Below are positions 34,228-44,367 of a DNA stretch of 64,000 bases, one piece after another (position 1 is the first letter of the stretch; each line of letters begins with the position of its first letter). The notes under the pieces were generated by a model that was given only the letters and a program-made list of their open reading frames with translations, ran no database searches and was not told the origin of the DNA. This stretch comes from Flagellimonas abyssi (lineage in GTDB: Bacteria > Bacteroidota > Bacteroidia > Flavobacteriales > Flavobacteriaceae): contig NZ_JAHZSV010000022.1 of assembly GCF_019457905.1 (NCBI RefSeq), forward strand, positions 16,816 to 80,815, read 5' to 3'. The position numbers were made by a program, and so were the translations under genes.

Positions 34228-35007
34228 ATGGAGACACTACAAAATTTACCTACACCGCTAGAAATTTTATTGGACCCTATCTCCTTGGTTGTCTTGGGGA
34301 TGTATGCAAGCTTAATGATTTGGGAGGCGTTGTTTCCTGCCAGGGAGCTACCAAAGGTCAAGAATTGGAAAACCAGAGGACTGCTCACTTTCGGAGTGTT
34401 TTTTTACCTATCCAGTTATTTACCTCTAATTTGGGACGGTTATATATCTAAATACCAGCTTTTTGATTTGTCCTTCTTGGGAGATTTAGGAGGTGCGGTA
34501 GTAGGTGTAGTTATTTATGAATTTGGCCTGTTTCTTTGGCATTACAGCCTTCATAAAAGCGATTTTCTGTGGAAAGTTTTCCATCAAATGCACCATAGTG
34601 CAGAACGTATAGATACGTACGGTGCCTTTTACTTTAGCCCAATGGACATGGCAGGTTTTACGCTTTTAGGAAGTCTTTGCCTAGTTGGAATTACTGGTTT
34701 TACCCCTGGAGCGTCCACCATTATCTTATTGACTACCGTGTTTTTGGGCATTTTTCAGCACAGTAATATTGTTACCCCGCAATGGTTAGGATATCTCATC
34801 CAACGACCTGAAAGCCATACCGTGCACCATGCCAAGGGTATACATGCGTACAATTATTCCGACCTGCCCATTTTCGATATCATCTTTGGCACTTTCAATA
34901 ACCCCAAGGGTTATTCACATGAAACTGGATTCTATGATGGAGCTTCAAAAAGAATTAAAGAAATGCTTTTTTTCAAGGACATAAGCAAGGAAAATCAATC
35001 AAAATAG
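34228..35007 (+). CDS. Sterol desaturase/fatty acid hydroxylase-family protein
   Basis: A 259-residue integral membrane di-iron enzyme. The His clusters are complete: 'HYSLHK', 'HQMHHSAERID', and 'HTVHHAKGIHAYNYSD'. Four to five hydrophobic spans surround them. Family members hydroxylate or desaturate lipids, carotenoids or sterol-like compounds using O2. It belongs to a short operon with the GIN lipoprotein (3 bp apart). The substrate cannot be told from sequence. Confidence 0.92.
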   Translation: METLQNLPTPLEILLDPISLVVLGMYASLMIWEALFPARELPKVKNWKTRGLLTFGVFFYLSSYLPLIWDGYISKYQLFDLSFLGDLGGAVVGVVIYEFGLFLWHYSLHKSDFLWKVFHQMHHSAERIDTYGAFYFSPMDMAGFTLLGSLCLVGITGFTPGASTIILLTTVFLGIFQHSNIVTPQWLGYLIQRPESHTVHHAKGIHAYNYSDLPIFDIIFGTFNNPKGYSHETGFYDGASKRIKEMLFFKDISKENQSK

Positions 35008-35010
35008 AAA

Positions 35011-35658
35011 ATGAAGAATAGTATTGTTGGAATAGTATTAGTAGTGATGTCCCTTGTATCATGTACATCGGATGATATCTCCGGTTCAGGTGTGCTCACT
35101 ACTGAAAACAGGGAACTCAATGCATTTATCGCTATTTCAGTGGATGGAATAGCAAATGTGAACATTGTTCAAGGTAATGCCCAAAGTGTAAAAATAACGG
35201 CCGATGACAACATCATCGGCCTTGTTAAAACAGAAATCAAAGACGGTGTCTTGGAAATTTACCTTACTTCGGGACATAACTATAAAAATATTGATGTCAG
35301 CGTCGAAATTATGGCAAAAGGATTGAACGGTGTTGCCAATAAAGGTTCTGGCACATTGAAAGTTGCCAACGTGGAAAGTCCAGAGTTTTATTTGGATAAT
35401 TTGGGTTCTGGCGACATCAGTCTCTCAGGAACATCAAACACATTACGTATAGAAAACGAAGGAAGTGGCAGAATTTCCGGATTTTCATTTTTAGCCGATA
35501 AGTGTTCAATAGCTATTATGGGTTCCGGAGATGTAGAAATCAGCTGTACGGACGAACTTGATGTGAAAATCGATGGCAGTGCCAAAGTATTCTACAAAGG
35601 AAATCCACACGTAACCAAAAATATCTTGGGAAGCGGAAATGTGATTGATGAAAACTAA
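35011..35658 (+). CDS. GIN-domain (DUF2807) lipoprotein
   Basis: A 215-residue lipoprotein ('VMSLVSCTSDD') with a GIN domain, a right-handed beta-helix-like repeat rich in 'GSGDI', 'GSGRI' and 'GSGDVEI' turns ('NLGSGDISLSG', 'NEGSGRISGF'). Such proteins are envelope-exposed and widespread in Bacteroidota, with unknown function. It follows the sterol desaturase gene by 3 bp. Confidence 0.88.
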   Translation: MKNSIVGIVLVVMSLVSCTSDDISGSGVLTTENRELNAFIAISVDGIANVNIVQGNAQSVKITADDNIIGLVKTEIKDGVLEIYLTSGHNYKNIDVSVEIMAKGLNGVANKGSGTLKVANVESPEFYLDNLGSGDISLSGTSNTLRIENEGSGRISGFSFLADKCSIAIMGSGDVEISCTDELDVKIDGSAKVFYKGNPHVTKNILGSGNVIDEN

Positions 35659-35694
35659 GTATAGCCGTAAAAAATTTCTTAAATTGAGCTGGAC

Positions 35695-37005
35695 ATGACC
35701 AGAGTACTCGTTATTTTCCTGCTGATTTTCTTATACCCTCACACCAAATCAATTGGGCAACAAAGTGATGTTTTCATCAAGGCCGGCTTTTTGTATGACA
35801 GTAAGAGCAATCAATTATTGCCCAACAAGATTATTCATATTCAAGGCTCCACAATAAAATCCATTACCGGGTTCCGTAAGATGGACAAAGACAAAAAGGT
35901 AATTGACCTGTCCGATTATACAGTTCTTCCCGGATTGATCGATGCTCATACCCATGTTCTTTTTTCCCAAGAGGCCAATGAAGATTTTGCAGACCACAGT
36001 ATACAGACCCTTACCATGGAAAGTGATGCATTACGGGCTTTACGGGGAGCCAAAAGAGCAGAAAGCTATCTAGAGGAAGGAATCACCAGTATTAAGGATT
36101 TGGGCAATTCTGGGCTGTATTTGGATGTGGCCCTTCGCGATGCAATTAATGAGGGAACCATTGATGGTCCACGAATCTTTGCCGCCGGCCCTATTTTAAG
36201 TGCTGTTGGAGGTCAAGTTTATGGAGTAACACATCAGCATCAAAATATTATTGATCTGGAATATAGAATCATTAAATCTTCTGAAGATGCAAAAAATGCT
36301 GTCCGGGAACACGTTAACCAAAATGTGGACCTCATTAAAATTTGTGCGGACAACCTTCCCAACAAAGCATTTTTGACCATAGAAGAAATGTCTGCCATAG
36401 TTGAAATGGCCCATGCATATGACCTCACTGTAACTGCACACTGTATTACCAATGAATCTGCAAGAAATGCCATAGAGGCTGGTGTGGACGGTATTGAACA
36501 TGGATTCAACTTAACCGATTCTACATTGACCCTCATGGCTAAAAAAAAGATTTTTCTTGTTCCTACGGAAAACAGCAGGTCTTATATGGAAACTTACGCC
36601 AAATTAATAGGTGATGACTTAGATGGCATGGATTGGGTGAATGGATATATTAGTAGAGGAAAAAAGAGGTTAATGACAGCTATTGAAAAAGGGGTTCCCA
36701 TTGTGGCAGGTTCCGATAATTATACCAAAATGGAAGTCAGTCGTGGTAAATCATCCACAGATATGCTGCGAACCTATTTTGAGGCCGGCATGAAACCCCT
36801 TGATATCCTGCAGTCCGCCACTTATATTTCTGCTATGCACTTAAATAAAGAAAAGGACATCGGCACAATAAGTCCTATGGCATATGCGGATATTATTGCA
36901 GTAAAAGGAAATCTGGAAAATGATTTTATTTCCACCATGGATAATGTGGTCTTTGTAATGAAGGGCGGAAAGGTTTATAGAAATATTGGGGATTCATCGA
37001 AATAA
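35695..37005 (+). CDS. Secreted metal-dependent amidohydrolase (imidazolonepropionase-like)
   Basis: A 436-residue amidohydrolase with a signal peptide (to 'SIGQQ'). Metal-site motifs are 'LPGLIDAHTHVLF', a probable bridging Lys near 'VDLIKICAD', 'TVTAHCITNESARNAIEAG' and 'DGIEHGF', and 'VAGSDNYTKM'. This pattern fits the Xaa-Pro/Xaa-Arg dipeptidase and organophosphate-type secreted amidohydrolases. It is the last gene of the plus-strand group, 36 bp after the GIN gene. The substrate is likely a cyclic or peptide amide. Confidence 0.88.
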   Translation: MTRVLVIFLLIFLYPHTKSIGQQSDVFIKAGFLYDSKSNQLLPNKIIHIQGSTIKSITGFRKMDKDKKVIDLSDYTVLPGLIDAHTHVLFSQEANEDFADHSIQTLTMESDALRALRGAKRAESYLEEGITSIKDLGNSGLYLDVALRDAINEGTIDGPRIFAAGPILSAVGGQVYGVTHQHQNIIDLEYRIIKSSEDAKNAVREHVNQNVDLIKICADNLPNKAFLTIEEMSAIVEMAHAYDLTVTAHCITNESARNAIEAGVDGIEHGFNLTDSTLTLMAKKKIFLVPTENSRSYMETYAKLIGDDLDGMDWVNGYISRGKKRLMTAIEKGVPIVAGSDNYTKMEVSRGKSSTDMLRTYFEAGMKPLDILQSATYISAMHLNKEKDIGTISPMAYADIIAVKGNLENDFISTMDNVVFVMKGGKVYRNIGDSSK

Positions 37006-37053
37006 ACCAGCTGAAATATTAAAGTAGACCAAGGAGCATACCCTACAATTCAG

Positions 37054-37071
37054 GAGAGCATTATTGCTCTC
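37054..37071 (+). terminator. Terminator hairpin after the amidohydrolase
   Basis: GAGAGCA (37054-37060), loop TTAT, TGCTCTC (37065-37071), then a T-rich stretch, 49 bp after the amidohydrolase stop. Confidence 0.6.
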
Positions 37072-37078
37072 TTGATGT

Positions 37079-37338
37079 TTGTTGGAATATTGGCTGACCA
37101 CAACGGTAATCAAAACAGCACTTACAATCTTTAAAAAAACTGGTTACTTAGCTGGATTGCCAGTACATGGATTGGTTTTGCCACTAAACGCAGTATCTTC
37201 TAACTTTTTTGCTAAAGACATTGCCGGAATTAGTTTGATTGTTGATGATGAAACGTTTTACTAATTCTTGAAAGATAAACTAGCCTAATAAACAGGGGCG
37301 TTGCAAATTCCATCATCCCAATATTCTTCGCTTATACT
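37079..37338. other. Intergenic stretch with a doubtful 61-codon frame
   Basis: Between the hairpin and the LacI gene the plus strand is open for 61 codons from a TTG at 37079 ('LLEYWLTTTVIKTALTIF...'). It has no ATG and no recognisable family, and it could be the worn-out tail of an older gene. Nothing else is seen here. Confidence 0.25.
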
Positions 37339-38376
37339 TCAAGAATTTTGTTGTTCCATACTAAGCGTGGATTGCCTTACCACAAGACTTGTTTTTATAG
37401 TCTTAGTTTCAAACTTCGCTTTATCGTCCTTTCCCTCTATCCTATCAATCAATTTATTGGCAGAGGTCTCCCCGATAAATCGCCCATGCTGACTGATCAT
37501 TGTTACTGGTGGACTGGCGTATCTTGATAGTTCTCCATTGGTAAACCCGATTACAGAGATATCCTTTGGTATCAAAAAGCCCTTGGAGCGCAAAAGGTCC
37601 ATTACCTTAACGGTAGTAATCTCATCAAAGACCAAAATTCCATTTAGTGCTTTCAAGTTCAAAGAAAGTGAAAGAGTAAGTTCTAGATCATCCTCAACTC
37701 CGAGCGATACCACCATATCTGAATCAAAAGGAATGCCTTGTTCCTTCAATGCTCTTTTAAAACCTTCAATCCTTAACCGACCTATTGAAGAATTGGGGAT
37801 TGGGTTTATGATGGCCAAAGAGCGGCACCCTGTTTCCAAAAAATGTTTTGTGGCCTTGTAACCGGCCTCAATATCGTCCACGACCACTTTGTCACACTCG
37901 ATCATTTCGGTTACCCTATCAAACATGACCAATGGAATCTGCTTTTGTAACAATTCCTCAAAATGTGCAATGTGTTCGGACAATTGAGCTTCTCCTGCAA
38001 CAGTAGAAATAATAACCCCGTCCACTGATCCTGAGCATAAGAAGTCCAGAATCTTAACCTCCTTTCCCAAAGATTCATTGGTACTGCAGGTAATAATACT
38101 ATATCCCCTTTCATCGGCAACCTGTTCTATACCAAATAGGACCTGGACAAAAAAATAGTTCAAAATATTAGGGATCACCACGCCAATTGTCTTGGTGTTC
38201 CTATTCAAAAGGTTGAGGGCTACACGATTGGGCTTGTAGTGGTTCTGTTTGGCAAATTTCCTGATCTTGACCTTAAGCTCCTCACTAATTTCATGGCTAT
38301 CGTTTATAGCTTTGGAAACCGTGGATACAGATACATTAAAATGGGCAGCAATGGCCTTTAGGGTCAACTTTTTCAT
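37339..38376 (-). CDS. LacI-family transcriptional regulator, probably of xylose genes
   Basis: A 345-residue regulator with the LacI HTH at the N-terminus ('LTLKAIAAHFNVSVSTVSKA') and a periplasmic-binding-like sugar domain ('KTIGVVIPNILNYFFVQVLFG', 'DGVIISTVAGEAQ', 'DISVIGFTNGELSRYASPP'). The start MKKLTLKA (38376) is chosen, since the HTH begins there; 35 upstream residues in the frame are not family-like. It lies downstream of xylB-xylA in the same direction, behind a strong terminator, so it probably has its own promoter. Confidence 0.92.
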   Translation of the reverse strand: MKKLTLKAIAAHFNVSVSTVSKAINDSHEISEELKVKIRKFAKQNHYKPNRVALNLLNRNTKTIGVVIPNILNYFFVQVLFGIEQVADERGYSIITCSTNESLGKEVKILDFLCSGSVDGVIISTVAGEAQLSEHIAHFEELLQKQIPLVMFDRVTEMIECDKVVVDDIEAGYKATKHFLETGCRSLAIINPIPNSSIGRLRIEGFKRALKEQGIPFDSDMVVSLGVEDDLELTLSLSLNLKALNGILVFDEITTVKVMDLLRSKGFLIPKDISVIGFTNGELSRYASPPVTMISQHGRFIGETSANKLIDRIEGKDDKAKFETKTIKTSLVVRQSTLSMEQQNS

Positions 38377-38472
38377 GGATACCATAAATATAGCTCTAAA
38401 AGATAGCAATTTAATATCATCGAAACCATCTTTAGGGCAGGAGCATTCCAGAAGAAATTTAGTTAACGGCAA

Positions 38473-38510
38473 ACCGCCCATTCAGAATTTTAAAAAATTC
38501 AATGGGCGGT
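38473..38510 (-). terminator. Strong terminator after xylA
   Basis: ACCGCCCATT (38473-38482) and AATGGGCGGT (38501-38510) form a perfect 10-bp stem, extended inside by GAATTTT/AAAATTC. It lies 34 bp past the xylA stop and separates xylBA from the LacI gene. Confidence 0.75.
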
Positions 38511-38543
38511 CAGTATAAACGTGAATTTTAATTATTTGGAGTA

Positions 38544-39869
38544 CTAAACAAATCTCCCAACAATGTTCTCGAACAACTCTTGTTTGCCACTAATCTGTTT
38601 TGGCTCACCTGTTTCGAGAGCATGCTTAAAAAGATCGGAAAATTCCAATTTTCCTGAGCTGAACTCAGCTCCTTTACCCTCTTGAAAAGATGCATACCTT
38701 TGACTTAAAAGTTCTTCGTATGAAGATTCCTCAATGATTGCATTAGCGGCCAAAAGTGCCCTGGCAAAGGTGTCCGCGCCTCCTATGTGGGCATAGAAAA
38801 TATCCTCCATATCGGTACTGTTTCTTCGTGTTTTGGCGTCAAAATTGACACCTCCGCCTTGCAATCCACCCGATTTGAGGAAGACCAACATGGCTTCGGT
38901 TACCTCTAGCACATTATTAGGGAACTGGTCGGTGTCCCAACCATTTTGATAGTCACCCCGGTTAGCATCGATACTTCCAAGCATCCCCGCATTGGCTGCG
39001 ACTTGTAGTTCGTGTTGAAAGGTGTGTTGTGCCAAGGTGGCGTGGTTCACTTCAATATTGAGCTTAAAATCATCCTCCAGTCCGTATTCCCGTATAGAGT
39101 TGATAGAGGTAGCAGCATCAAAGTCATATTGATGTTTTGTGGGTTCCATCGGTTTTGGCTCGATAAAGAAAGTTCCTTTGAAACCTTGCTTGCGAGCATA
39201 GTCCCGAGCCATGCCCAAAAATCGGCCTATATTGTCCTGCTCCCGTTTCATATCCGTGTTCAATAGAGACATGTATCCTTCACGACCTCCCCAAAACACA
39301 TAATTTTCACCTCCAAGTGCAATAGTAGCGTCCAGAGCCATTTTCACTTGTGCACCGGCATAGGCCAGTACATCAAAATTGGGATTGGAAGCTGCACCGT
39401 TCATGTAACGAGGGTTTGAAAAGCAATTGGCGGTGCCCCAGAGCAATTTTACACCAGAGGCAGATTGCTTTTCCTTCAAATAATCCACTATGGTAGACAA
39501 TCGTTTTTCGGATTCGGCCAAAGAATCTGCCTCATCCACCAAGTCAAAATCATGGAAGCAATAATAATCGAATCCCATTTTGGTCACAAACTCGAAAGCG
39601 GCATCGGCCTTATCCTTTGCTGCCTTAATTGGGTCTTTATCCACAGACCATGGAAACTGTTTGGTGCCAGGTCCAAAAGGGTCTCCCCCTGTTCCACATA
39701 GCGTATGCCAATAAGCCATGGCAAACTTAAAATGTTCCCTCATGGTTTTGCCCGCCACCACTTGGTCCGGATTATAAAATTTAAATGCCAAAGGGTTGTC
39801 GGATTCCTTTCCTTCAAATTTAATATCACCTATTCCGGTGAAATATTCTTTGTTGCCTAAATGTGCCAT
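38544..39869 (-). CDS. xylA: Xylose isomerase
   Basis: A 441-residue xylose isomerase (D-xylose to D-xylulose) of the long class II type. Visible signatures are '[15 protein letters not shown]', '[16 protein letters not shown]' (catalytic His/Asp), '[16 protein letters not shown]' (catalytic/metal Glu), '[18 protein letters not shown]' (metal Glu, Lys), '[18 protein letters not shown]' and '[17 protein letters not shown]' (metal His/Asp). Its start shares one base with the xylB stop (TAATG). Cytoplasmic. Confidence 0.98.
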   Translation of the reverse strand: MAHLGNKEYFTGIGDIKFEGKESDNPLAFKFYNPDQVVAGKTMREHFKFAMAYWHTLCGTGGDPFGPGTKQFPWSVDKDPIKAAKDKADAAFEFVTKMGFDYYCFHDFDLVDEADSLAESEKRLSTIVDYLKEKQSASGVKLLWGTANCFSNPRYMNGAASNPNFDVLAYAGAQVKMALDATIALGGENYVFWGGREGYMSLLNTDMKREQDNIGRFLGMARDYARKQGFKGTFFIEPKPMEPTKHQYDFDAATSINSIREYGLEDDFKLNIEVNHATLAQHTFQHELQVAANAGMLGSIDANRGDYQNGWDTDQFPNNVLEVTEAMLVFLKSGGLQGGGVNFDAKTRRNSTDMEDIFYAHIGGADTFARALLAANAIIEESSYEELLSQRYASFQEGKGAEFSSGKLEFSDLFKHALETGEPKQISGKQELFENIVGRFV

Positions 39870-41356
39870 TATTTTTTGGTTTTTAATATTAGTTGTAGTT
39901 CATTTTTCCAATTCTCATATGCCTTTTGATAGAGCTCCTTGTTTTCATGGGGCCTATAGGTCATCACATGGTCGTTGTCCATATAAGATGTAAACTTTTC
40001 TTGGCCATGTTCATATATGGCACATGCTCTGGCCGCACCTATGGCGCCCGTTGTATTGTATATTTCTATTTCTTCTTGAATTAGGGTAGAAATGGTACCG
40101 GCAAATATGGCAGACCTAAATAGATTATCGTTGCCTGCCCTTATAACCTTTGCCTTTGCGCCATCCGAACTCATGATTTCCATACCGTATACAAAGGAAA
40201 ATGCAATCCCCTCCAAGGCGGCCCGACAGAGATGTGCCTTTGAGTGTCTATTAAGGTCAAGGTTCACAATGCGGGTACCGATATCTTGGTTGTTCAACAT
40301 ACGCTCAGCTCCGTTACCAAAGGGAATTATACTGAGTCCGTCCGAACCAATTCCTATTTTCGATGCCAAATCGTTCATTTCTTCATAGGAGGATACATCT
40401 AGGTTGTTCAGAAGCCATCTATATTGTATACCGGACCCATTGATACATAGCAGCTTTCCTATTCTAGTGTGAGTATCCTGACGATAGTTGACATGGGCAA
40501 AGTTATTGACCCGAGAGCTTTCCTTAACCGAAAGATTGTCCGTAATGGCATATACTACTCCCGAAGTGCCGCCTGTAGCAGCCACTTCACCCGGTTCAAA
40601 AATGTTAAGGGACAGTGCATTGTTGGGCTGGTCCCCTGAACGATACAAAATTGGTGTACCTTCCAATAGACCGCTTTGTTGTGCACCTTCTTTGGATACC
40701 TCTCCTTGGTTCCCAAAAGTATCTACCGTATCGGGGACCATGGATTCTGGAATTCCATAATGTTTTAGGACCTCTTTGGAAACCTGGTTCTCCACGAAAT
40801 CCCAAAAAACACCTTCTGATAAACCTGATATGGTTGAAGCTATTTTACCAGTCAGTCTGTACCCTATATAATCGCCGGGCAGCATAAATTTATAGACTTT
40901 ATCAAACACTTCGGGCTCATTTTCGCGGACCCAGGCTAATTTGGATGCTGTAAAATTTCCAGGGGCGTTCAATAATCTGGTATCACACTTTTCCTCGCCC
41001 ATTTCCTTGTAGGCACGGTTGCCAATTTCCACGGCACGACTATCACACCAAATAATGGAGTTTCTTAGTGGTATGCCGTCGGTATCCACAATAACAAGTC
41101 CATGCATTTGATATGCAATTCCCAACCCTGAAATATTGGCCGGCGATATCTTATGATCCTTTAAAATTCTTTTAATCCCCTTGCATACCAATTCCCACCA
41201 AAGTTCGGGGCTTTGTTCCGCCCAACCTGGTTTTGTGGCCATCATGGACATTTCTTCTTCCGGCTCCTGTACGACCGTTACTTTTTTACCTGTGGACGCT
41301 TCGACCAGTGCAATCTTTATTGAAGAACTGCCCAAATCAATACCTATATAATACAT
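39869..41356 (-). CDS. xylB: Xylulokinase
   Basis: A 495-residue FGGY-family kinase that phosphorylates D-xylulose with ATP. The N-terminal phosphate motif is '[17 protein letters not shown]'. Substrate residues are in '[17 protein letters not shown]' and '[13 protein letters not shown]', and the C-terminal half has '[11 protein letters not shown]' and '[18 protein letters not shown]'. The start at 41356 is used; 17 upstream in-frame residues are not family-like. It is translationally coupled to xylA. Confidence 0.96.
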   Translation of the reverse strand: MYYIGIDLGSSSIKIALVEASTGKKVTVVQEPEEEMSMMATKPGWAEQSPELWWELVCKGIKRILKDHKISPANISGLGIAYQMHGLVIVDTDGIPLRNSIIWCDSRAVEIGNRAYKEMGEEKCDTRLLNAPGNFTASKLAWVRENEPEVFDKVYKFMLPGDYIGYRLTGKIASTISGLSEGVFWDFVENQVSKEVLKHYGIPESMVPDTVDTFGNQGEVSKEGAQQSGLLEGTPILYRSGDQPNNALSLNIFEPGEVAATGGTSGVVYAITDNLSVKESSRVNNFAHVNYRQDTHTRIGKLLCINGSGIQYRWLLNNLDVSSYEEMNDLASKIGIGSDGLSIIPFGNGAERMLNNQDIGTRIVNLDLNRHSKAHLCRAALEGIAFSFVYGMEIMSSDGAKAKVIRAGNDNLFRSAIFAGTISTLIQEEIEIYNTTGAIGAARACAIYEHGQEKFTSYMDNDHVMTYRPHENKELYQKAYENWKNELQLILKTKK

Positions 41357-41457
41357 GAAAGTTAATTGTTGAACTATATGGTTAAATATAAAAAATGCCC
41401 AGTTCAAAAGTGTTCTTTAAGTTAAAACAATCCAAAGCAAGATTGTTTAGGCTCGAA

Positions 41458-41470
41458 TTGAACTGTTCAA
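41458..41470. promoter_or_regulatory. Palindrome TTGAAC-T-GTTCAA upstream of xylB
   Basis: A perfect 13-bp palindrome 102 bp before the xylB start. A looser copy (TTGAAC...GTTAAA) lies at about 41368-41386. Either could be the LacI-family regulator's operator. Otherwise the 311-bp region between xylB and the esterase gene holds nothing I recognise. Confidence 0.45.
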
Positions 41471-41667
41471 AAGAAATCAATTAACTCACTGTTTTACAGC
41501 AATTTATGACAACACCAATTAATCATCAGCGTTTCGAAATGGTTTTCGTAGATAATTTTAGAAATGGATGATAAATAACTTTTTGGAAAAATCCGTTTGA
41601 TGAATTACTCAATCATTCAAGTGTAAAGAATATTGATATCCCAGTTTAACCTACAGCCTTATTGTCG

Positions 41668-42696
41668 TTATCTAAATTCCAGATAATATTCAAAAAAGGG
41701 CAACACCTGTTGTGGAATACGCCCATCTTTCGTGTATATATTGTTGACATGGGTTCCGATATATTCTTCTGCAAAATGATCAATGCCCAGATTCTCCAAT
41801 TTAATACTGAACATTTTGCATTGTTGCGTGAAGCGTTCTCCTGCATTTCGACCCCAATCCATTTTGATGGCCTTTAAACTTTTCAAGTTGTCTATGTAAT
41901 TCTCAAGGTTGTAGAACGGCATATTATCGTGCCATTTTTTGAGTATTTCTTGGTGTATGACCAATTCCCCATCTTCGTATCCAAATGGAAAATCGCAATA
42001 AAAAGGCGGATTGTTGGGATTCGGCGACCATGAGCGTGCAAATGCCACCATTACTTTTCCAAAGTAGGTTTTTTCCAATGCTTCATAGGTGGATATTTCA
42101 GATAGTTCCTTAAAGGTGTCGCTATTGGGGCCATATTCCCTAACTATGGCCAGAGCTCCTGGACTGATGGCGTACACTGTATTGAATACATCGGGGTGTT
42201 TCATGGCAATATTCAAGGCTCCATAACCGCCCATACTATGCCCGGTTATCCCACGACTTTCCTTTTTGGGGATGGTACGATAATTCTTGTCCATATAGGC
42301 AACCAAATCCTCTACCGTAAAATCTTCCCAGTTTCCAAAAATTCCAGAATTGGAATAGAAACTTCCCTCGTAAGTTGTTTTTTGGTCGGGTATCACTAGA
42401 ATAAAGGGTCGAATACGTTTAGTGGCTATGGCAAAATCCAAAATTTCCTTCATAGGTTCCAATAGGGTATGGTCCCCATAAAATCCATGTAAAAAATAGA
42501 TGACCGGATATTTTTTGGTTTCGGTTCCATAGTTAGGTGGAAGATATACCCCTACTTTCCGGGTAGGGTTCTCTCCAAAATCATTCACCAAATGCTCCGA
42601 ATAAATGGAATCAATGACAATACTCCCCGTTTCAGATTGCGCATGTATTATCTGAAAGGCGAAAATCAACAATGTGAAGTGTAAAAACGTTTTCAT
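41668..42696 (-). CDS. Secreted esterase (CE1/esterase D-like alpha/beta-hydrolase)
   Basis: A 342-residue secreted serine esterase with a signal peptide (MKTFLHFTLLIFAFQIIHA). The motifs are 'YPVIYFLHGFYGDH', the nucleophile elbow 'GITGHSMGGYGALN' and a probable catalytic His in 'YIGTHVNNIY'. It resembles the putative-esterase family that includes feruloyl and acetyl-xylan esterases. It is the last gene of the AtuA-family operon, 10 bp after the AtuA-like small gene, and lies before the xylose genes. Its substrate may be an ester also handled by the carboxylesterase at 45669. Confidence 0.88.
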   Translation of the reverse strand: MKTFLHFTLLIFAFQIIHAQSETGSIVIDSIYSEHLVNDFGENPTRKVGVYLPPNYGTETKKYPVIYFLHGFYGDHTLLEPMKEILDFAIATKRIRPFILVIPDQKTTYEGSFYSNSGIFGNWEDFTVEDLVAYMDKNYRTIPKKESRGITGHSMGGYGALNIAMKHPDVFNTVYAISPGALAIVREYGPNSDTFKELSEISTYEALEKTYFGKVMVAFARSWSPNPNNPPFYCDFPFGYEDGELVIHQEILKKWHDNMPFYNLENYIDNLKSLKAIKMDWGRNAGERFTQQCKMFSIKLENLGIDHFAEEYIGTHVNNIYTKDGRIPQQVLPFFEYYLEFR

Positions 42697-42706
42697 CAAT
42701 TTGTTT

Positions 42707-43018
42707 TTAATCGTTAGTATTTATGGGCATTTCCAACAGAATAGAGGACAATGTCTTGCCGTGTTTATCCAATCGCAACGAACGGGTGACCCCTCCCCTA
42801 AGAGCTTTGTGCATTACAAAATTGATTGCTCCCAATGTTGCAACCTCATACCGTATTATTTCCCCTTGAATAGTTTCACCCAAAAAAAGCTTGACTTTTT
42901 CGGCGGTCACTTTTTTTTGAATTATGGGATAATCCTTCTCATCAAAGGCAATCACAGAAATATTTACCATGTCCCCTTTGTCTCCTGTTCGCGAATGTGC
43001 TATCTCTTTAAGTTTCAT
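42707..43018 (-). CDS. AtuA-like small protein (C-terminal module of AtuA encoded separately)
   Basis: A 103-residue protein matching the small ferredoxin-fold module that follows AtuA domains: 'AHSRTGDKGDMVNISVIAF' at the N-terminus, 'RYEVATLGAINFVMHKAL' and 'GGVTRSLRLDKHGKTLSS'. In some bacteria it is fused to the AtuA/DUF1446 domain; here it is a separate gene 2 bp downstream of it, so the two should form a complex. The biochemical role of either is not established. Confidence 0.88.
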   Translation of the reverse strand: MKLKEIAHSRTGDKGDMVNISVIAFDEKDYPIIQKKVTAEKVKLFLGETIQGEIIRYEVATLGAINFVMHKALRGGVTRSLRLDKHGKTLSSILLEMPINTND

Positions 43019-43020
43019 AA

Positions 43021-44364
43021 TTAACTTTCAAAATATTCAACCTGCGGCACCACCTTTTTTTTGTCAATCAAAATGGATTGAATGGCTATGACCTCCGTAA
43101 CTAACTTGGAAATACCGCCACCGGCTGCCGGACCATTGGTATATAGGGTTTCCACTTCATTCACCAATTTTACGGCTGCTTCCTTGGTTTTGGTTTTGGC
43201 CGCTACACGCAACCGTACTTCTTGAGGGTTGATGTCTGAATTATACTCTTTAAAAAGGCTATTGATTCCGATAAGGTCAAAAAGAATATCTTCTACTACG
43301 AGATTCCTGGCTTCAAGTCGTTCCTTGACAATTTCAATGGCCAATTGGCCCCTTTCCAATGCATAGCTCCCGCCATAACTTATTTGCGCTTCAGCCATGT
43401 AACCATCATGATACCCCACCGAAACTTTCAACTTTCCAGTCAATGTCTTTCCCGAAGCACCATAAACTTCAACTTTGTCCTTTTCTATCTCCTTTAACGT
43501 TATATTGGAAAAGTCCGCAACCACATCAGGTGTCAAATATGCGGAAGGATCATGTACCTCGTACAACAATTGTTCTTTACATGTTGCAGGTGTCACCATA
43601 CCACCCGAATCCTTTAATTTGGTAATATGGAATGAGCCATCATTCTTTATTTCTGCAATGGGATACCCCAGATTGCCCAAGTTCTGAACTTGTTTTTTTA
43701 CTCCATCGGCAAAATAGCCCCCACATACTTGGCCCGCACATTCCATTAAATGCCCTAAGACCGTTCCTTTTCCCAAGAGTGGATAGTCATTCATCGACCA
43801 ATCGAATTCATGGATAAGTGGAGCCAAGAACAGGGAAGGGTCGGCCACTCTTCCTGTCAATATGATATCAGCCCCTTCTTCCAATGCTATTAAAATTCCC
43901 TCAACGCCCATATAAGCATTTGCGGAAATGATTTTATTCCCTAAAACCGATAGGGGTTCGCCGCTTTCCAAAAAGGTCTGTGTGCTGAAATCCAACATGG
44001 GCATAACATCATCCCCGAACACGGCGGCTATTTTTAAGTTGGTTAGACCAAGTTCTTGGGCAATCGTTGCGGTCTTCTTTGCTGCTGCCAATGGATTGGC
44101 CGCTCCCATATTGCTGATAAGTTTAACCTTTTTTGAAACACAATGCGTCAAGCAGGCCTTCATCCGCTCTTCCAATAAAGGGTCATATCCCAGCTCAGGA
44201 TCCTGCATTTTCTGCAATTGTGCCAAGGCAATGGTCCGCTCTGCAAGACATTCGAATATGATATAATCCAAATTGCCCTCTTTTATCAGGTCCACAGCGG
44301 GTTCTATCCGGTCACCCGAATACCCTGCTCCCGAGCCAATGCGAATAATTTTTTCTGGTATCAT
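43021..44364 (-). CDS. Acyclic terpene utilisation AtuA-family protein (DUF1446)
   Basis: A 447-residue cytoplasmic protein of the AtuA/DUF1446 family. Signatures are 'IRIGSGAGYSGDRIEPAVDL', 'KLISNMGAANPLAAAKKTA', 'DIILTGRVADPSLFLAPLIH' and 'GHLMECAGQVCGGYFADGVK'. AtuA is needed for citronellol/geraniol breakdown in Pseudomonas, but the reaction is unknown. In this operon it is flanked by a permease and esterases, with no acyl-CoA carboxylase or lyase of the Atu pathway, so a different substrate (a hydroxy- or branched acid released from an ester) is likely. Confidence 0.9.
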   Translation of the reverse strand: MIPEKIIRIGSGAGYSGDRIEPAVDLIKEGNLDYIIFECLAERTIALAQLQKMQDPELGYDPLLEERMKACLTHCVSKKVKLISNMGAANPLAAAKKTATIAQELGLTNLKIAAVFGDDVMPMLDFSTQTFLESGEPLSVLGNKIISANAYMGVEGILIALEEGADIILTGRVADPSLFLAPLIHEFDWSMNDYPLLGKGTVLGHLMECAGQVCGGYFADGVKKQVQNLGNLGYPIAEIKNDGSFHITKLKDSGGMVTPATCKEQLLYEVHDPSAYLTPDVVADFSNITLKEIEKDKVEVYGASGKTLTGKLKVSVGYHDGYMAEAQISYGGSYALERGQLAIEIVKERLEARNLVVEDILFDLIGINSLFKEYNSDINPQEVRLRVAAKTKTKEAAVKLVNEVETLYTNGPAAGGGISKLVTEVIAIQSILIDKKKVVPQVEYFES

Positions 44365-44367
44365 GCT